17,092 nucleotides of DNA from Bacteroidota bacterium (lineage in GTDB: Bacteria; Bacteroidota; Ignavibacteria; Kryptoniales; JAKASW01), in NCBI GenBank assembly GCA_021789755.1, contig JAJYJD010000045.1:1-17092 (forward strand), read 5' to 3'. The position numbers and the translations under genes were made by a program. This document shows positions 15,155 through 17,092 of the stretch, one piece after another; within the stretch, counting starts at the first letter, position 1, and every line of letters starts with the position of its first letter. Below the pieces are notes generated by a model. The model saw only the letters and a list, made by a program, of their open reading frames with translations, did no database searches and had not been told where the DNA came from.

Positions 15155-17092
15155 TTACTTCCCCGTCCAGACATTGTTCGACGGATTAACATCCGGAAGG
15201 ACCTTGTTCGGATCGACGATCACGGAATCGATTGGAGTTGTGGAGCCATAGAAGAAAGTGAACGCTCCGCCTCTCTCCCAAATATCTACAGGAAGGTTAA
15301 CCGTTCCCGTTCTGCCGTTAGATTCCTTCACCTCAACCGTGGCGGGCATAACCATCTGATCGTTGTTTCCGAGCGTGATTAGAGCACCTTTGGCGGGATC
15401 GCCGTCAACGTAGCGCACGCTGTCGACTGCCTGGTCGAGTTTGTAATTCTTCACGAACCAACCCTTCCAGAACCAGTTGAGGTTCTCGCCCGCGGCATCG
15501 TTCATCGTCCTGAAGAAATCTTCGGGAGTCGGATGCTTGAAGGCCCACCTCTTTATGTAAGACCTGAAAGCGAAGTCGAACCTGTCATGCCCGAGCACGT
15601 ACTCCCGCAGCATGTAAAGTCCGAGCGCAGTTTTGTAATACTCAAGTGTATGAGTGTACCGGCCGGGGATGGCATCGGCGTACGAGATTATCGACTGTGA
15701 TTCCGGGTTGAGGAGATAGGGCACTATATCGCGCGCGGGGTTCTTGCCCGCGGGGTCGAATTCGCCGTCGCGCTTCGGGGCATATTCGCCATGATTGAAT
15801 TCGTCCGAAGCATAAATGTCGATGAAAGTATTGAAACCCTCGTCCATCCACCCGTTCGCCCTCTCGTTCGAGCCGACGATCATAGGAAACCAGTTATGAC
15901 CCAGTTCGTGCGCGGTAACATACCATAGAACCTTCCTGTACATCTTCCACCAGCAGAAGACTATTCCCGGGTACTCCATTCCCCCGACAGGTCCGGCGAC
16001 ATTGATCGCGGCGGGATAGGGATACTCGTACCAGTCTTTCGAAAATATCTCGATGCTTGCCTTGACGTACTCGGTCGAGCGCCCCCACGACGAATCGGCT
16101 GAGCTCTCGATCGGATACACGGATTCGGCCAGTGACTCTTTCCCGCCCGGAAGGTTTATTCTCGCCGCGTCCCAGATGAAAGCGCGGGAACATGCCCAGA
16201 CCGCGTCGCGAGCGTTATCCATCCTGAAATGCCAGGTAAGCATCCCGTGCTCCGTCGGCCGCGTCGCGGGCTTAGCGACCTCATCCGGAGAAATAATGTA
16301 GACTCGCTTGTCGCTCTTGTGCGCCTCATCGATTCTTTGAACTTCTTTTGCCGTCAGAACTTCCTTCGGGTTCAGCAGCACACCTGAGCCGACGACAATC
16401 TGGTCCGCCGGAACCGTCACGCTGTAGTCGAAGTCGCCGTAGTCGCAATAAAACTCTCCCGCGCCGAGGAACGGAAGGTTGTTCCACCCGTTGACCTCGT
16501 CGAAGACTTCCATTCGGGGATACCACTGCGCGATATCATATATCGCCCCGTTCTCAGTGTACATCCAGCCGGTCCTTCCATATCCCAATGGCGGAATCAC
16601 AAAAGAATACTCGATGATTATTCCGAGCTTGCCGCCTTTCGCCTTGATCGGTTCACGGAGACGGATCTGCATTCTCGTGTCGTTGATTATGTAATTTGCC
16701 GCCGATGTTTTCCCCGCCTGATCAACCTTCACCGAGATTATGCTGTCGCCGCCGTAGAAATTTCTCGGACCATTGCCTGCCGTCAGGACACCGCGCGAAT
16801 CCTTGCTGAGCTGATTCTGTTCAACCTGGAGCCAGACATACGAAAGCTGGTGCGGGCTGTTGTTCGTGTAATTTATTTCGACCTTTCCATTTATCATTTT
16901 AGCAGCGGTGTCCAGGGTAGCGGCTATTTTGTAGTCGGCGCGGTTCTGCCAGTACTCCGGTCCCGGAGCGCCGTTGGCGCCGCGGTAGACCGTCCCGCCG
17001 TTCGCGTCGAAATTAGGGTCGAACGATTTGTGCGGGTCATAGCCCGATTTTGGCTGCGACATTGCGGCAGATGCCAGCATGGATACGGCCGC
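15155..17092 (-). CDS. Exported M1-family zinc metallopeptidase (5' end outside window)
   Basis: This is 645 codons of a gluzincin aminopeptidase-type enzyme; the frame runs through the right edge. The first visible residues, AAVSMLASAAMSQ, are the end of a signal peptide, so the Met at 17080 is internal and the real start lies beyond the window. The zinc site is complete: HELGH (fragment residues 395-399) followed after 18 residues by Glu418 in WMDEGF, exactly the M1 spacing. The substrate-amine motif GxMEN appears as GGMEYPG, with Tyr in place of Asn, a variant seen in the large exported branch of the family. Tyr-rich YTHTLEYYKTALGLYML may hold the transition-state Tyr. An N-terminal beta domain (about 50-300) precedes it. 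The C-terminus ends in DPNKVLPDVNPSNNVW without a T9SS sorting tail, so it is probably periplasmic. The substrate is unknown; aminopeptidase activity is not certain. Confidence 0.92.
   Translation of the reverse strand, partial: AAVSMLASAAMSQPKSGYDPHKSFDPNFDANGGTVYRGANGAPGPEYWQNRADYKIAATLDTAAKMINGKVEINYTNNSPHQLSYVWLQVEQNQLSKDSRGVLTAGNGPRNFYGGDSIISVKVDQAGKTSAANYIINDTRMQIRLREPIKAKGGKLGIIIEYSFVIPPLGYGRTGWMYTENGAIYDIAQWYPRMEVFDEVNGWNNLPFLGAGEFYCDYGDFDYSVTVPADQIVVGSGVLLNPKEVLTAKEVQRIDEAHKSDKRVYIISPDEVAKPATRPTEHGMLTWHFRMDNARDAVWACSRAFIWDAARINLPGGKESLAESVYPIESSADSSWGRSTEYVKASIEIFSKDWYEYPYPAAINVAGPVGGMEYPGIVFCWWKMYRKVLWYVTAHELGHNWFPMIVGSNERANGWMDEGFNTFIDIYASDEFNHGEYAPKRDGEFDPAGKNPARDIVPYLLNPESQSIISYADAIPGRYTHTLEYYKTALGLYMLREYVLGHDRFDFAFRSYIKRWAFKHPTPEDFFRTMNDAAGENLNWFWKGWFVKNYKLDQAVDSVRYVDGDPAKGALITLGNNDQMVMPATVEVKESNGRTGTVNLPVDIWERGGAFTFFYGSTTPIDSVIVDPNKVLPDVNPSNNVWTGK

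Overview
The window looks like chromosomal DNA from a Gram-negative member of the Bacteroidota/Chlorobiota-Ignavibacteria side of the FCB group. Three things point there. There is a PorU-type C25 peptidase next to a PorV/PorQ-family barrel, which are type IX secretion (T9SS) parts. The SecA carries extra coiled-coil segments as in Bacteroidota SecA. Two upstream regions fit the Bacteroidota promoter pattern TTG-N20/21-TAnnTTT. The exact class is an inference; an Ignavibacteria-like lineage is my best guess. I see no phage, insertion sequence, CRISPR array, tRNA or rRNA.

Layout. On the + strand at the left edge lie the 3' end of a sensor histidine kinase (1-432) and a small, extremely lysine-rich exported protein (518-844). 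The latter has its own candidate promoter and a near-palindromic site. A strong bidirectional terminator (873-897) separates these from everything else, which is on the - strand. Reading leftward from the right edge, the - strand genes are: an exported M1-family metallopeptidase (15155 to beyond 17092); a gene-free 574-bp stretch; secA (11524-14580); porU (6662-11527); a porV/porQ-like gene (5655-6665); a small SLBB-domain envelope protein (5052-5567); sufS (3687-4931); sufU (3260-3700); a nicotinamidase-like cysteine hydrolase (2472-3131); and aspA, aspartate ammonia-lyase (947-2338).

How they work together. secA, porU and the porV-like gene are joined by 4-base stop/start overlaps (GTGA and ATGA) behind one good promoter. 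The Sec ATPase, which drives export to the periplasm, is therefore probably co-translated with a T9SS sortase and its outer-membrane shuttle partner. The SLBB gene 87 bp downstream may belong to the same transcript. sufS and sufU overlap by 14 bp and form a sulfur-mobilising pair for Fe-S cluster assembly without the SufBCD scaffold nearby. aspA and the hydrolase are housekeeping metabolism (aspartate/fumarate, probably NAD salvage) and are separated by 130-bp gaps.

Most of the window is ordinary core genome. The parts most worth a second look are the secA-porU-porV coupling, the lysine/methionine-rich exported protein with its palindromic control site, the solitary SLBB protein, and the 14.6-15.15 kb gap with several inverted repeats.
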